64,000 nucleotides of DNA, from assembly GCF_932526225.1 (NCBI RefSeq), contig NC_064038.1, positions 11,593,070 to 11,657,069 of the forward strand, read 5' to 3'. This stretch comes from Nematostella vectensis (taxonomy: Eukaryota > Cnidaria > Anthozoa > Actiniaria > Edwardsiidae). A model generated the notes under the pieces. That model did no database searches and was not told where the DNA came from. It saw only the letters and a list, made by a program, of their open reading frames with translations. Shown here piece by piece: positions 15,601 through 28,453 of the stretch; positions within the stretch are counted from its first letter, which is position 1; the number at the start of each line of letters is the position of its first letter. A program made the translations under genes and the position numbers.

Positions 15601-18600
15601 ATTCATCTCTTCATTTGTTTTGTTTTTTTTTAATTTAAATTTTTTCTCTTTTCAAACCAAGTTAAATTTTTGATTCTCTAACAGAAACATCCTTCGTACA
15701 ATGTAAATTTTTTAAAGGCAAAAACTATGCCCATACACTAAAAACGTTTTTATAAGAACGTCCATTCAGAGATTTCCCCGAATTTTAAGAACATGCTAAA
15801 ACATGCTGAGGCTCAGATAGGTTAAAATATTGTGTTCAAACCAAAAATATTAGTGCTACCGATAACTTGTGTAATTCTCTTCCTAATAATTCTTTTGGTA
15901 TTATATTTTTTATTTACACTCAAATAAGAACATCGTTTAAACATTCTCAGCCTCAAAATTCTCAAAAAAGAAGAACGGCCCAGGCTCAATATAAAATAAG
16001 ACGTTCTTATAAAAAGAGTGTAATCACGTATAACCTTTCACTTTGTTAAAAAAAAAATCTGTTTTGTTATCGATATTTCATCATTTCTGCTTTTAGATAT
16101 TCTCGCAAATCCGTCTTTATGATCGGATTTGTCGGGGATGATAACAGACATTTTTTTTAAATATGCGCCGCCTACATTTTCCTAATTAATATCTCAATTA
16201 CACAGTTTCTAGATTTAGCTATTGATAACAAAAGATACATCTGCATTGGCGATAGCTTTACAAATTGCTCTGCAAAGATATTACTTCAAAGCCTGATACA
16301 TCGATACTTTGGGTCTAGGCGCTTTTATTATTATAATCCGAGGATTTTTGCCCATACCTCATATCATATCCGCTTAAGCCAATCTTATATTTTGTAATAC
16401 AAGTGGTTTCCTTTTCAATGTTATTTTTCTTTTCTAGCTTTTGAAAGCTTACACCTTTTTCTTGGGATAAGCGTGGCTAAGACGAGAAGACTTTAGACAT
16501 CGTTTTCGGTCATCAAATTTTCTAAATTTTAGTGATTTCCGGACAGAAACGCAAAGCAGGTTTTTGCAGATTTCTTCCATACGCACATACCGAAGCCCGC
16601 AAAATACTTACATTTTTATCAGCGAATCTTAACCATTAAGATCTTGTTATTTTATGTGCATTTAATTGATACTACCGGCTGAGTCTGACCAATCTGACCA
16701 TCAAAGTATTAATTCGTTGGTCTATCTGTATTATTCCCTTTGAATTATCATCCTAAAGTAGATTAATACATTTTATGGGGGGGGGGGGGGCTTTTATGTT
16801 TGTGCATCCCCGATTTATAGGCTTCTGTGTTAAGTCCTTTTGGAAATATCAAAGGGATGTGGGTGCAGACTACGTTTTATCGCTTGAAAGGTTGAGGATG
16901 TCTTTGGGCTAATAGAGCCCGAAAATCGACTCAAAACTCAAATCGTAATGGTAACTTTACCACTGGCCCGAACAAGACTCAAATCCCCCTGCGCAGGCAA
17001 GCATGCATGATGGAACACTATAAACCCACCACCCCCCTTCAAGCTATTGCCGATTCTTTAATTCCAATACACTCAACTTTTTGCAAATTTATTTTTTAGT
17101 TGTATGAGCTTGGAGATGAACCCGATAGAAAGACATTTTTAGACGATTTATTTGCCTTTATGCAAAAAAGAGGTGAGTTGGTATACATAGGTATGTAGGT
17201 ATATATGGAGAAAGTGTGGCACTCGACAATCCTTCAATAAGAAATGACACACTTTTGGCGCCCTTCGTCACCTCTGTTTACACGCATGAGTTTCGCTATG
17301 CCACACAAAAACAACTTGTTCTTGAATGCCTCAGCATAATATCGGGCTCTTTGCTGCCTTTTTAAACTTCGCATTAGACCGAGGCTCATGTGTAGTGACA
17401 GGAAGCAAAAGTGCGCGTCGCTAGCTGCTTTTTCCCGCCAATTTCTCTTACTATGTAATTGGTGGTTGACGTGTATTTTTTGTTACTAGGGACACCGGTA
17501 AACAGGGTTCCCATCATGGCAAAACAGACACTAGATCTGTATAAATTATTTCGTCTGGTCGTAGATAAAGGCGGACTTGTTGAGGTGAGAAAATTCTACT
17601 GATCTTTTTGGAAGAGCTGCGTGTGCCGCCTCTTAGTAGTGTTTCTAGCATTATTCATAAGAATATGGATCAACTACTCCTTTGTTATTTTCCCACAATT
17701 GACCATACAACGGTTTATTTGCAAAAAAAAATCTTCAAAATAACTATTCACGAATGAAGCGTCTGATTGAAAAAAAAACTCGGTAATTTGCGGGAGCGTA
17801 AAATGTCAGCGTGATTGGCTTTCTTTGTTGTTGTTTTTATTGTAATATAACTAAATTATATATGATATTGTAGGTTATCAATAAGAAAATATGGCGTGAA
17901 ATTATCAAAGGATTGAATCTGCCTGCTTCTGTCACGAGTGCGGCGTTCACTCTACGAACTCAGTAAGTCTTGAGGGGGAAGCAAACTTAGCAGTTGAACC
18001 TTAGCATTTGAACCTAAGCATTTAAACCTAAGCATTTAAACCTTAGCATTTGAGCCTTAGCATTTGAGCCTTAGCATTTGAACCTAAGCATTTGAACCTT
18101 AGCATTTGAACCTTAGCATTTGAACCTTAGCATTTGAACCTTAGCATTTAAACCTTAGCATTTGAACCTAAGCATTTGAACCTTAGCATTTAAACCTTAG
18201 CATTTAAACCTAAGCATTTGAACCTTAGCATTTAAACCTTAGCATTTGAGCCTTAGCATTTGAACCTTAGCATTTAAACCTTAGCATTTGAGCCTTAGCA
18301 TTTGAACCTTAGCATTTAAACCTAAGCATTTGAACCTTAGCATTTGAACCTTAGCATTTAAACCTTAGCATTTAAACCTAAGCATTTGAACCTTAGCATT
18401 TGAACCTTAGCATTTGAACCTTAGCATTTGAACATCAGCCTTTGAATCTTAGTATTTAAACCTTATCTTTAAATCTTAGCATTTGAACCTCAGCATTTGA
18501 ACCTCAGCATTCGAACCTCAGGGTACACACCCCCTGCGACCTTCCCCTCCTAAAAAATCCTTGCTCCCCGCCTGAACCTTCCGCTAACTTCCCTCCTCGC

Positions 18601-20741
18601 CTTGCAGATACATGAAGTATCTCTACCCGTATGAATGCTCGAAACGCAAACTCTCAACCCCCTCCGAGCTCCAGGCTGCCATTGACGGCAATCGACGCGA
18701 CAGCAGACGGACATACGGGTCCTTCGGGTCACCTGGCAATCACGATAGCTACTCTCGCACCAGTCCCCCTTCTTCGTACTCAACGAACCACTCGCCCGGA
18801 CTATCGCACCGTTCGAGTCCTGGAACGTCCCCCACGGGGGAGGAGGTGAGCATTATTTTACCTTTCTTTACCCGGTAAGCATAAGACAGATCTCATGATC
18901 GCGCTGCATGCTGGTCCCTTTTATTGCAGTGGCCTTCGTTGTGTCTGGGAAGGTTATAAATTAAAAATGTTCTTTATCGTTTCCATAATCATGTGGATGT
19001 TTATGGCTTTCTATATGATCGCACACGATAGCACACGATCTCTAGCCTGCACCAGGCTAAAGATCTCAGGCGATCGGTGATTGTGGGCGATCATATGGAA
19101 ACCAGCGTTTAGGGGACACAGTACAATAGTCCAGTTTTCCTTTTTCGTTATTATGCGTATCTGCTCAGTAGAGTCGAGGTTTTTTAAAAGATAGAAAAAA
19201 ATTGCGGCGTCTGCTCCTCCGTCTCTCTGCAGGTACACGTTCCGCCAACTGTACACGGAAACAATGGTGTAGCCGTTTTACATTCCCCCGGCCTCAGTCA
19301 CCGCACAACCCCAGAACTTACCGGAAACAAGAGAGCTGCAAGTCCGGAAATGACGTCACGAATATCAAGTAATGACAGGTCTCCGTCTGGCTCGCCCGTA
19401 AAAAAGTTCGCGGGCTCAAATGATCGTGACGGACGACCTCATCACCACGTACCGTGGACGCATATCAAGATTCAGACACCACCGAAAGGTATGCCCCTAT
19501 TTTATATTGCCCTGGGCAATCGGGAACTTAAACCATATTTAGTTAAGGTTTTTCCTTGCCTGATAACTTGCCAAGTTTCTCATTGTGTTGAATTCTTACT
19601 AGCTAAATGATCACTTAGTAACATGTACAGCACAGTCTATTCAGTTTTGTTCTTGGTTCTGTCCACTCTTGGGAGATTGAGATTTAAAGTTTAATTAAAC
19701 CACCTTTAAACTGATTTACGTGCTGGTGTGAATGCGGTATAAGACACCAGAATAAACTCTTTAAATGCTATGCCTCGACCTATAAAGGAAGCTGAACTGT
19801 TAGATAGCACTACATCCTGATTATTGCTAAACAGTATGGAACTATGAATATCCGTGTGGACGCCAAAAAAACATTTGCTTCGATTTCCCGTCCTTTTCTG
19901 GGGCATAGCGCGCATCCGTGACCGAGTTCGACAAAACGACAATTTTGTTATATTGGGGGTATGGCGCAAGAAAAAATAATAAATTAGTTGACCAAAGAAG
20001 TTGACAAACATTGTGTTACTTTTCCATTTCAAAGTCATTAGTTTGCAAGACCTCGACGGAACTGAGACACCGTGCTTGATCGCCCCCTAAGAACATATAC
20101 GACACACTCTTACACATTTAGCATTTTCGATACGAAAATGCTTGTTGATAGGAATAAATACAAAACTATTTCCCTGCTGTATGTCAGCGGTATTGCAAAA
20201 CACCGTGCTTGATCGTCCCCTAAGAACATATACGACACACTCTTACACATTTAGCATTTTCGATACGAAAATGCTTGTTGATAGGAATAAATACAAAACT
20301 ATTTCCCTGCTGTATGTCAGCGGTATTGCAAAACACCGTGCTTGATCGTCCCCTAAGAACATATACGACACACTCTTACACATTTAGCATTTTCGATACG
20401 AAAATGCTTGTTGATAGGAATAAATACAAAACTATTTCCCTGCTGTATGTCAGCGGTATTGCAAAATAAAATATACTTTTTATTACGTAGCTTGCTGTAA
20501 AAGTAATTCCCTAACTAATCTATTGTACTCTTCACCAGGTTTCACTCTGTCGAGCCAGGGTCAATACCAAGAGCCTGGCTCCCCGAGACCACGTGACAAC
20601 AACAAGCAGCTCCCACTAACGTTGCTTGACCAAGTCAGCGATAACTCGCTTCTAGTCTCCGTGGAACTGAATGGCATAGCTTACCAAGGTGTTCTGTTTG
20701 CAAGGCAACCAGGGAGACCTCATTCTCCGGTAGACCAATAG
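9615..20741 (+). CDS. ARID3: ARID3 / dead ringer-type transcription factor, seven coding exons
   Basis: This is a DNA-binding nuclear factor of the ARID3 (Bright/dead ringer) family, which binds AT-rich sites. Exons: 9615-9875, 17100-17172, 17490-17584, 17874-17962, 18608-18845, 19233-19488, 20539-20741; all joins are GT-AG and phase-consistent, giving about 404 residues. Residues 1-87 are acidic and Ser/Pro-rich. The extended ARID domain starts near residue 88 (LYELGDEPDRKTFLDDLF) and continues through KRGTPVNRVPIMAKQ, KGGLVEVINKKIWREI and AAFTLRTQYMKYLYPYEC to about residue 200. A Ser/Pro-rich linker follows. The C-terminal REKLES domain is marked by VPWTHIKIQTPPK and LLVSVELNGIAYQGVLFARQ, and the stop is 12 residues later. 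The Met was chosen as the first in a frame that is open further upstream, so an earlier start in another exon is possible. Confidence 0.93.
9876..17099 (+). other. ARID3 intron 1, no embedded gene seen
   Basis: The donor after CAAACAG is GTACGA and the acceptor is a T-rich tract ending TTTTTTAG. The 7.2-kb interval is strongly AT-rich with long T and A runs and a G14 run at 16777-16790. Open frames inside it (such as 15054-15299 minus) have no recognisable domain. It separates the acidic N-terminal exon from the ARID-coding exons. Confidence 0.8.
17995..18520. repeat. 14-bp minisatellite in ARID3 intron 4
   Basis: The unit TTAGCATTTGAACC (variants CTAAGC and TTTAAACC) repeats about 37 times. 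It sits inside the phase-2 intron that splits the codon between AAFTLRT and YMKYLYPYEC, and it ends about 90 bases before the acceptor. Confidence 0.95.
20068..20466. repeat. Three-copy 133-bp tandem repeat in the last ARID3 intron
   Basis: Three nearly identical 133-bp units begin ACACCGTGCTTGATCG and end AGCGGTATTGCAAA. The near identity between copies points to recent amplification. Each unit contains the short palindrome AGCATTTTCGATACGAAAATGC. The array ends 72 bases before the acceptor of the terminal REKLES exon. Confidence 0.95.
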
Positions 20742-22060
20742 TCAAACAATCATATTGCCTTTAAGGATGTCCTTTTGTGGTGATGGTAAAATGTCATAAT
20801 ATAGAAATTCTAAAAAAAGCATCGGCCCTATTTATTGCTTGCCTGTGCTTTCCACCAAATCCAGTGGTCTTATATTGGACGTTTATCTTTATTTCTTCGC
20901 CCTAGACTCCAAGCTGCCGTTGTAATTAAAGCCAGCAGTATAGAATTATGTAGTTAAGTAGTTCTCGAACATAGAAATGGATTATTTAGATTTAGTGGGG
21001 TTGTAGATAAAATAATAACACAGAAATTTAATATGATGCTTAGAAAATGAGCCAAGCTCATCAGAATTTTACCATAGATAACTGTGATTCTTGATATTCT
21101 TTTTACTTCGAACTCGTCAAAGATTTCCATCTCACAAAACTCTTTCGGACTTCCGTCATTCAAACTGAAGGAGCTTTTCGATTGGTTACTGAAAGCCAGA
21201 AAGCGATTAAGTTGTTTGGAAATCTCTGGTGACTATGGTCACCATCTCATACTCATGGAGAATTGCGGAAATGCAGTCTTGGAATCTATGTCCCAAGTGT
21301 GTCTTTTTGTAGAAAGTTGATAAGGATATCTCTTCTGTTTACCCTAAATCTCGTTTGTACATTAAGACAAAAAATCGCTCTTTTATAAAGTTTACTTTGG
21401 AGAGTTGGAAGGTGTTATTAAGGCTGTTTCCCAATTTATTATCATACGCGATTCTGCATTTATTTGCAATATTTTATAACCTTTTTTACAAAATATATTC
21501 CCACATTTGCATACGCTCGAAATATAATTTCAGAAAATGCAACCATTCCCGGTATATTTCAAAAGAATAGATTGAGCTTATCCAAGATCAGCATCTTTTA
21601 GCATAATAAGATGAAGGAAAAAGTGGCGTTAGTATTATTGTAAACAACTTCGGCATCCTTCCAGGTTCTAAGCTGTGAGAATATTAATCATAAATCTACC
21701 GGACTATCTTTTGAAAATTCTTTGACGGGCAGATCCACAATTTTCATTTGTTCATTTTTTATAACTTTATTTTGCATGAATACTACTGCCAAAAAATGGC
21801 TAATAATGACAAAGGAATATCTTATAGCTGTAAAGCAGCGAACGACACATATTCAGGTTTGCATGCTCCATTTTGTAAATATAGCCATCATTTTGCCATC
21901 TATATATACATACCCATAATATATTATTACTTCTACTACTTAAAACTCGAACAGGGGAAAACAATGCAGTTGAATTCTTTATTTTTTAAGAAAATTACCA
22001 TTTGAAATATCGTATGTATTCCTTCACATTCACCCTCAGACAGAAGGGCGTCTTGGTAAG
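20742..22060. other. Probable ARID3 3' untranslated region
   Basis: No coding signal is visible on either strand after the ARID3 stop. The interval is AT-rich and leads to the first AATAAA followed by a GT-rich stretch near 22605, so it is probably transcribed as a long 3' untranslated region. This is inference from position only. Confidence 0.4.
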
Positions 22061-22061
22061 G

Positions 22062-22202
22062 CAGGGGCGTAGCCAGGGGGGTGTCCCTTTTTAGCAGCCA
22101 AAAATACAGTAATAGTATGAGACATTATCTAAAATACAGGAGAAAATGCCTTGAAAGTCCCTTTTGGGCCCCCTCCCGTATAAAATCCTGGCTACGCCGC
22201 TG
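22062..22202. mobile_element. MITE family 1, copy a
   Basis: The ends are CAGGGGCGTAGCCAGG and CCTGGCTACGCCGCTG, which are terminal inverted repeats. The 140-bp non-coding interior carries TATGAGACATTATCTAAAAT. Four more copies with the same interior lie at 31993, 33923, 37039 and 51890. Confidence 0.9.
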
Positions 22203-22604
22203 CAAGGTACAAGAATGTGGATCACTCATGACTCTTTAGTGATGCATTTTAAGTTGAACTTTTTAATGCAATAATGTTTAAAAAATGATCAATTTAAATG
22301 TGATCTTAAAATTCATCTCGGGGTTAAAGAAATTCATACCAGAACATTTTGCTCCTACTACTACTGATGATGTTTTCCATTTTATTTGTATTTAAAATGA
22401 CCCCAAAGCTGTCTCACGGTGAGACAATTTTGAATGTCATTTTTGGGTGGGGAAAAAAATTCCTAGGCTGTTGAATTGTACTGTTGTTATTGAGAGGAAA
22501 GACGCTATTTATGACAGAACTGAAAATTAACTTATATTTCGCCAGTCTATTATACAAGTAATACAAAATGTGTACAGTTTCGTTATTTGGCTGAAATGTC
22601 TTTT

Positions 22605-22634
22605 AATAAAAATTTCGTTGAAATGATGTGTGTG
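22605..22634 (+). terminator. Candidate polyadenylation signal for ARID3
   Basis: AATAAA at 22605-22610 is followed 16 bases later by the GT-rich stretch TGATGTGTGTGTC, the arrangement expected of a cleavage and polyadenylation site. It would give a 1.9-kb 3' untranslated region that includes MITE copy a. Confidence 0.4.
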
Positions 22635-23007
22635 TCAATTTAACTTGGCACCAAAGGAGCACCAGTTGGGAAAAATCAAAACGAAAAATAAGTTGATAAA
22701 AAGTTGTTCAAGATTCAAGACCCCTTTCTTTTGACTCCTTCATGGGCTCTGCTACCCCAGTGTAAATACTTGGTGTATTGGGCAACAGTTGCGTCACAAA
22801 GCTTCTTTTGTTTGGTAGAACGAATCATGATAAAACAATGGTAAATGCAAGGCTCCCTCTTGGAATGATTTTCATCTAGGTGAAAGCTTCTTTACAAGAA
22901 CTATCGTTGACCCTATGTCACAAAAGAAACCGTGCTGACCGCTTTCAAATACAATGCTTTAGTGAAGCGGTACATTTGATAGCAGAGAAGGGGCACAGGG
23001 AGTATGT

Positions 23008-24200
23008 GCCACAGGTGGCCTAGTGTGTTAGCGCGTCGACCTCTCACCGTTGTGGCCCAGGTTCGAATCCTGGCTCAAACTGGGGATCTTTTTTCCGGAT
23101 TCTTGCTCGATTCGAATTTGTGTCACAAGTGAGTTATTCTCCCGTGTTTCTAGTCTTCTCGGGTAAGGACACTAAACCGGAAGTCCCGTCTCTTCAAGCC
23201 GCAACACTAACCTTAACCGAAGGGTCAGTACGCAGCTCTTTCAAGCTGCAATTTGATTGGGCAAAAGAACAATATCCGCACCTCGACACAAAGAACGAGA
23301 AGAATAGAGACAAAAGAACTCCTTTGTAAAACTAAGATAATAGGAGACAAAGCAGCTGTGTACTTACTCATTCACGGGTCAGTACGCAGCTCTTTCAAGC
23401 TGCAATTTGATTGGGCAAAAGAACAATATCCACACCTCGACACAAAGAACAAGAAGAATAAAGACAAAAGAACTCATTTGTAGAACAAAGATAATAGGAG
23501 ACAAAGCAGCTGCGTACTTACTCATTCACGGGTCAGTACGCAGCTCTTTCAAGCTGCAATTTGATTGGGCAAAAGAACAATATCCACACCTCGACACAAA
23601 GAACGAGAAGAATAAAGACAAAAGAACTCCTTTGTAGAACAAAGATAGTAGGAGACAAAGCAGCTGCGTACTTATTCATTCACGGGTCAGTACGCAGCTC
23701 TTTCAAGCTGCAATTTGATTGGGCAAAAGAACAATATCCACACCTCGACACAAAGAACGAGAAGAATAAAGACAAAAGAACTCCTTTGTAGAACAAAGAT
23801 AATAGGAGACAAAGCAGCTGCGTACTTACTCATTCACGAGTCAGTACGCAGCTCTTTCAAGCTGCAATTTGATTGGGCAAAAGAACAATATCCACACCTC
23901 GACATAAAGAACAAAAAGAATAAAGACAAAAGAACTCCTTTGTAGAACAAAGATAATAGGAGACAAAGCAGCTGCGTACTTACTCATTCACGGGTCAGTA
24001 CGCAGCTCTTTCAAGCTGCAATTTGATTGGGCAAAAGAACAATATCCGCACCTCGACACAAAGAACGAGAAGAATAGAGACAAAAGAACTCCTTTGTAGA
24101 ACAAAGATAATAGGAGACAAAGCAGCTGCGTACTTACTCTAACCGAAGGAACGTAAAAGAACCAATGGGGACGCAATAAACCCTCTGGCAGTAACAGTGC
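23008..24200 (+). mobile_element. tRNA-derived SINE with internally amplified body
   Basis: The head carries an A-box-like stretch (GGTGGCCTAGTGTGTTAGCG, about 23013-23033) and a perfect B box, GGTTCGAATCC (23060-23070), inside a T-arm-like hairpin CCAGG/CCTGG. The acceptor and anticodon stems do not pair well, so this is a SINE promoter rather than a working tRNA. The segment TAACCGAAGG occurs both before and after the 154-bp tandem array, which suggests that the array grew inside one SINE copy. Confidence 0.6.
23222..24150. repeat. 154-bp tandem repeat, six units
   Basis: Six units start GTCAGTACGCAGCTCTTTC and end near CGTACTTACTCATTCACG. They are almost identical. Each unit contains an open frame of about 76 codons that overlaps the next unit, but this reflects repetition rather than selection on a protein. 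Both ends of the unit hold GCAGCT-containing palindromes (GTACGCAGCT and AGCTGCGTAC). Confidence 0.95.
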
Positions 24201-24517
24201 TTACAATGCTTACTAACAACACACTCGAGGGGGTACTTGATTTGGAGCCTAGCTCTGTTGTACGTTCCGCACCAGTATTACTGGTGGATATTGGATAAAA
24301 CAAAAGAAATTCCAACATGGCGTATACAGTGTTAAAAGCTCAGTGATATATTCAGGCGCCTGACTGTGAAGAGCTTAATGTGTGATTGTTAGAAGTCAAT
24401 TCTAACAGTAACAGGTAGCAGTGTAGTTTCTGAAGTATCGTGGACTAGTGAATGTGAATATATCTTGATTAACAGTCTACTCGACGTTTCACGCTTCTGA
24501 AGTAATTTTTAAGTATC

Positions 24518-24718
24518 GTGTAGTTCCAGAAAAAATCCATACTCCCCCCCCTCCCCAATTGAGGGGGTCGGAGGAAAATGGGCATTTTACCCCCCCCCCC
24601 CCCTCCCCTCTTGAAATTCCTGGGCGTTTGAGCCCCCCACCCCCGGAACTTCCAATCCCCTCGATGGATTGGGGGGGGGGGGGGGGGGGGGGGGAATGAA
24701 TATTTTCTGAAACTACAC
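24518..24718. mobile_element. MITE family 4, copy a
   Basis: Terminal inverted repeats GTGTAGTTCCAGAAAA and TTTTCTGAAACTACAC enclose about 200 bp rich in C and G homopolymers. The same ends bound the interrupted element in HINT1 intron 1 (40009-41079). Confidence 0.75.
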
Positions 24719-25185
24719 ATCGGCAATATAAAGGCTAATCGATATTCTTTATTGTCAATCCATGTTAAAGCCGCATTGTCACCAGTTTACTTCCGGAGGT
24801 CCGACGGAAACCTCGACCGTTAAAAGACAAAAGAATCTATTAGAATCCGAGATATTAAACAGGCCATCCGCTCTAAATTATCAATCACATCCTCGAAGAA
24901 ACTTTCAATAGACACACTGCTTTCAATATTTTGAAATATTTTTCGCGTTTTCCGTTAAAAAGCATCGGAGATTGTTACGTAATCGACCGGAAGTAAACAG
25001 GTGATAATGCGGCTTTTATAAAAAAAGCCTACTTAAGTGGTTTTAGATAACCTATTTTTCATATATGCTATTTATTTTTCCTCACATCAAAAAGTTCTCG
25101 CGCTGGAGTTTTAGTGGAATTTTGTGCAAAGTACATGCTTATTCGGCAAAATAATTGAATTATAGGGATTCGAACTACTTTCTTC

Positions 25186-26617
25186 CTAGGGACCATTAGA
25201 AAAGTGAAGGGGGTTGGGGCGGGATGGGTCCAAAGCAAAGAAAAATCAAATGAGAAAAAATTTGAGCAGCTTGAGTGTGCCCCTAAAAAAAATTCATGCA
25301 TGAAGGTTGTTGCATCTGAATCGACCAACCCAGAAAGACTGTCAAGCCAAAGGATGAAGAAGGACTCCAGTGCTAAAGAATGATAGCTATGCACGGACAC
25401 CTCTCCCTTTAAAGTGTGTTCTTTTGGTCACTGGCAACCAGGAGCAGCTATCCATACATTGTTCTCTCTACTCATGCACCAGAATTCCCATGGATTTACC
25501 CCTGATGCATGTTTTTATAGTACCTGGTTCTTTGAGAAGAGGCCCATCCCAAATTCACTGGGGACATTTTCATCAAATAAAAAACAGTGACAGTAATATA
25601 ACCTTTTATTGCTTAATGTATCAAAATATCAAGAGTAAAGGCTCAAACGGGCATGGACAAAAATTCCCAAATTTGATGCAAAAAATATCATACAAAAATC
25701 ATCATCATTAGTATTGTGAACATTTGAATTCCAAGCAACTCTAATGTAGTTGTAATGTATCAATAGTGCTAACCCTAGTATAAGATCACCTACTGGAATG
25801 GGGGCCACCATAGAGGTGCTGTGTTAAATCAAGGCTCATAGCACATCTATGATGGATTGTGGGAAAGGAATGCACGTGGCAAAGGCCTTCAGAGGTGTAC
25901 GAATGGGAAGCTATGCACACCCAAAGGGTTTTTCCATTCACATTGTATACATATCCAAGAGAAACTGATGTAGATAAGACATAATGTTGGTAACTGATGT
26001 AGGTAAGTTAACTGATGTAGGCAAGATTATATTAGCAAGTGCAGGGTTTAGGCATATACATTTTTTTATGCTTCACATTGTTTTTATTTGTTTTCTATGA
26101 AAACAATGGTGATTTTTCCCCCTAGATTTGAGACAGTGCCCTCTACTGCCTCTTCTCACTACCATCACTTTCCATTTTTTATACATGAGACATATGATTT
26201 TCCTACTTGTCTTTTGTGCCCTGTTTGTTTCTGTACCCTGCTAATAACGAGGCAAGCAAAATTTCCTTTTTTTTCTGAGATCTAATTCAATATCCCTGAA
26301 TGAAATACTATTTTAAGTCCAGCCTTTAATACCCATATCATTTTAAACAGCTTGAATCTGAGCAAAGCAGCCATGGGGCGTATTCATGGGATTTATTGTA
26401 AGACAAAGCATTATGTACATTATAACAGAAACACAATAAAAAGATTTTTGAAAAATGTTGGTATTTTTATCTTGGAAAAAAATTGACCTCCTAAAAAAAA
26501 TTCCTGCAGGCCAATCAACCGAAATTTTTTTCCATTCCGAATTTACAGGAAAAAAAATCGAGCAACTCCGAAAAGTCCCACCCCCGACCACTTTTCTAAT
26601 GGTCCGTTCCCTAGTAT
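25186..26617. mobile_element. Possible 1.4-kb inverted-repeat element
   Basis: The left motif CTAGGGACCATTAGAAAAGT is matched in reverse complement by ACCACTTTTCTAATGGTCC followed by GTTCCCTAG at 26587-26617. The interior has no transposase-like frame. Target duplications were not identified, so the borders are approximate and the pairing could be two separate inverted insertions. Confidence 0.35.
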
Positions 26618-27655
26618 ATCTACACGATAAATAAAGTATTTGAGGCAAAATTTTAAAATTTTAAAATGTTTTTTACACAGGAAGGTCAAACACATTTTGC
26701 AGCAAAAAGAAAAATGGCTTTGGGATAAAACTAGCCATGTTTGTAGTAGAGCTAATAAGAAAGAAACCAGCGGGAGTTTTTCCCGAAATTCCATAATACA
26801 AACGCATTATATGTTTTCTGATGTTTTGAATTTTTTTAAATTGCTCTTTTTTCCCCACACTCACGCTTAATTAATCTGATTAATGATTAATGATTAATCT
26901 GGGAAATCATTGTGATAAAATATTGCTAAAAATATCATCCTAATATTATCAAAAGCGTAGGTAAAAAACGAAAATATAGTGAAAAAGGACACACGCTATT
27001 TAATACAATTAACAGCTGTCAATCTCATCAACCACCCTTTTTCAAACTGATCTTTAAGTAACTATTCTTTCTATATCTGTACTTCGTTTTGATCAATCCC
27101 ATGGCAGTTCAATTTTATAACAAGCCCAAATTACCCCAAAATAACCGGTGCTAGTACCTTAAGAGGGTCATCCCTCGTGCCTGTGTCAGGGGCGTCATTT
27201 GGATTATGCTCTTGCTAATAGCCTGTTAAGCGAATGTGGCACCCCCTGTGTACGCGTCTGAATTACAGAGGCATCAAAGGATACAGAACTTATAACCAGA
27301 TCACATTTTTTCTGTCTTATTCTCTCAGACCTCAATTCTGGCATAAAATGACTGGCCTGGTAGAAAAAGCTCTTCCTCTCCGTGGCCCAAGATCTCGCTG
27401 CATGTCATTGTCAAGGGAAAGACAAGCCAATAAACGCTGCTCTCTTCGAGACTAAAAGAATCAAGAGCTCATTTGCAGCGTTCTCGGTTAAGAAAACTTA
27501 TGGATGAAAACACCACTTTAAGTCAAGCCGTGTGTGACTGAATTCTATTTTAGTCCAATTTAACAGTTACCTAAAGCAATTAAAACCAGTCTTTTCATTT
27601 GAAGAAGGCTCGTTGTTTCTTGTTTCCTTAATCGCAAACTTAATGGCGGACTCGT

Positions 27656-27838
27656 TTTCGTCGAAAATAGCATCGCAAAAAGCCTCGAAAATAGCATCGC
27701 AAAACGCCTCGAAAATAGCATTGCATAACACCTCGAAAATAGCATCGCAAAACGCCTCGAAAATAGCATCGCAAAACGCACCGCCTCACAAAAATGCATC
27801 GTAAAACTCACCAAAAATGGCATCGCAACTAACGCATG
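27656..27838. repeat. 24-bp tandem repeat
   Basis: About seven imperfect copies of a unit reading TCGAAAATAGCATCGCAAAA lie in tandem. Open frames on both strands across it are repeat products, with serine/lysine or phenylalanine/leucine periodicity. Confidence 0.85.
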
Positions 27839-28453
27839 GAAAAACGCACCGCGATTGGGCACCAACTCTGTGCAAAGGGCCAGTTCGCTTGTGTTGACTA
27901 CTTGCCTATTTATAGCCGCGGATTGGTTGCAGTATTGTAGTCTTCTAGCAATTCACTTCCTGCAATTCACTCGCAGGCATTCATGGGACTGCAAGTAGAT
28001 AGATAATATTTAGTTTAAAAGAAGACGAACCCTCGCTTAGCGGCACGCCCAATTTATTTAAGTATATTTTATAAGCAAATTTATTACCCAATCTAAATCA
28101 TCAATCATCAAATGAACTAAAAATCATCAAATGAACTGCATTATTAATGATATTTATTTTTAAATAAATCTTTATAATTTTCGCAGTCTCTGTATTTGTA
28201 TTTTTTTTTTTTTTGCAGTCTGGATCACGAACACGACTATTTGGCCTTTTTGTATTTATTTATATTTTTTGCCATATATATTTTAAAAGTTACAGGATAA
28301 AAATCCCTTATCGCAATCCAAGTAGCCATCTTATTGACAGTTGCTCAATTGTCGGAATGCCGAAGCGTATACGACGAGTATGAGTTTATTGGGTACGAAG
28401 AATTTCACCCGGTCAAGAGATGCATCCCCTTCGGCGGCTTTTGTAAGGAGTCC

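Larger units (their letters stand above)
24201..28453. other. Gene-poor repeat-rich interval
   Basis: I find no exon with a recognisable domain on either strand. The interval holds long C and G homopolymers near 24590 and 24670, the short element at 24518, a possible larger inverted-repeat element at 25186-26617, and a 24-bp tandem repeat near 27660. The open frame 27234-27455 has mixed composition but no family resemblance. Confidence 0.5.

Noticed and set aside
23008-23085. A tRNA gene
   Set aside because: The B box and T-arm are good, but the acceptor stem does not pair and the anticodon arm cannot be built; it is better explained as a SINE head.
23120-23945. A family of 76-residue lysine-rich peptides
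   Set aside because: They come from the 154-bp tandem unit and share overlapping starts and stops; the frame has no support outside the array.
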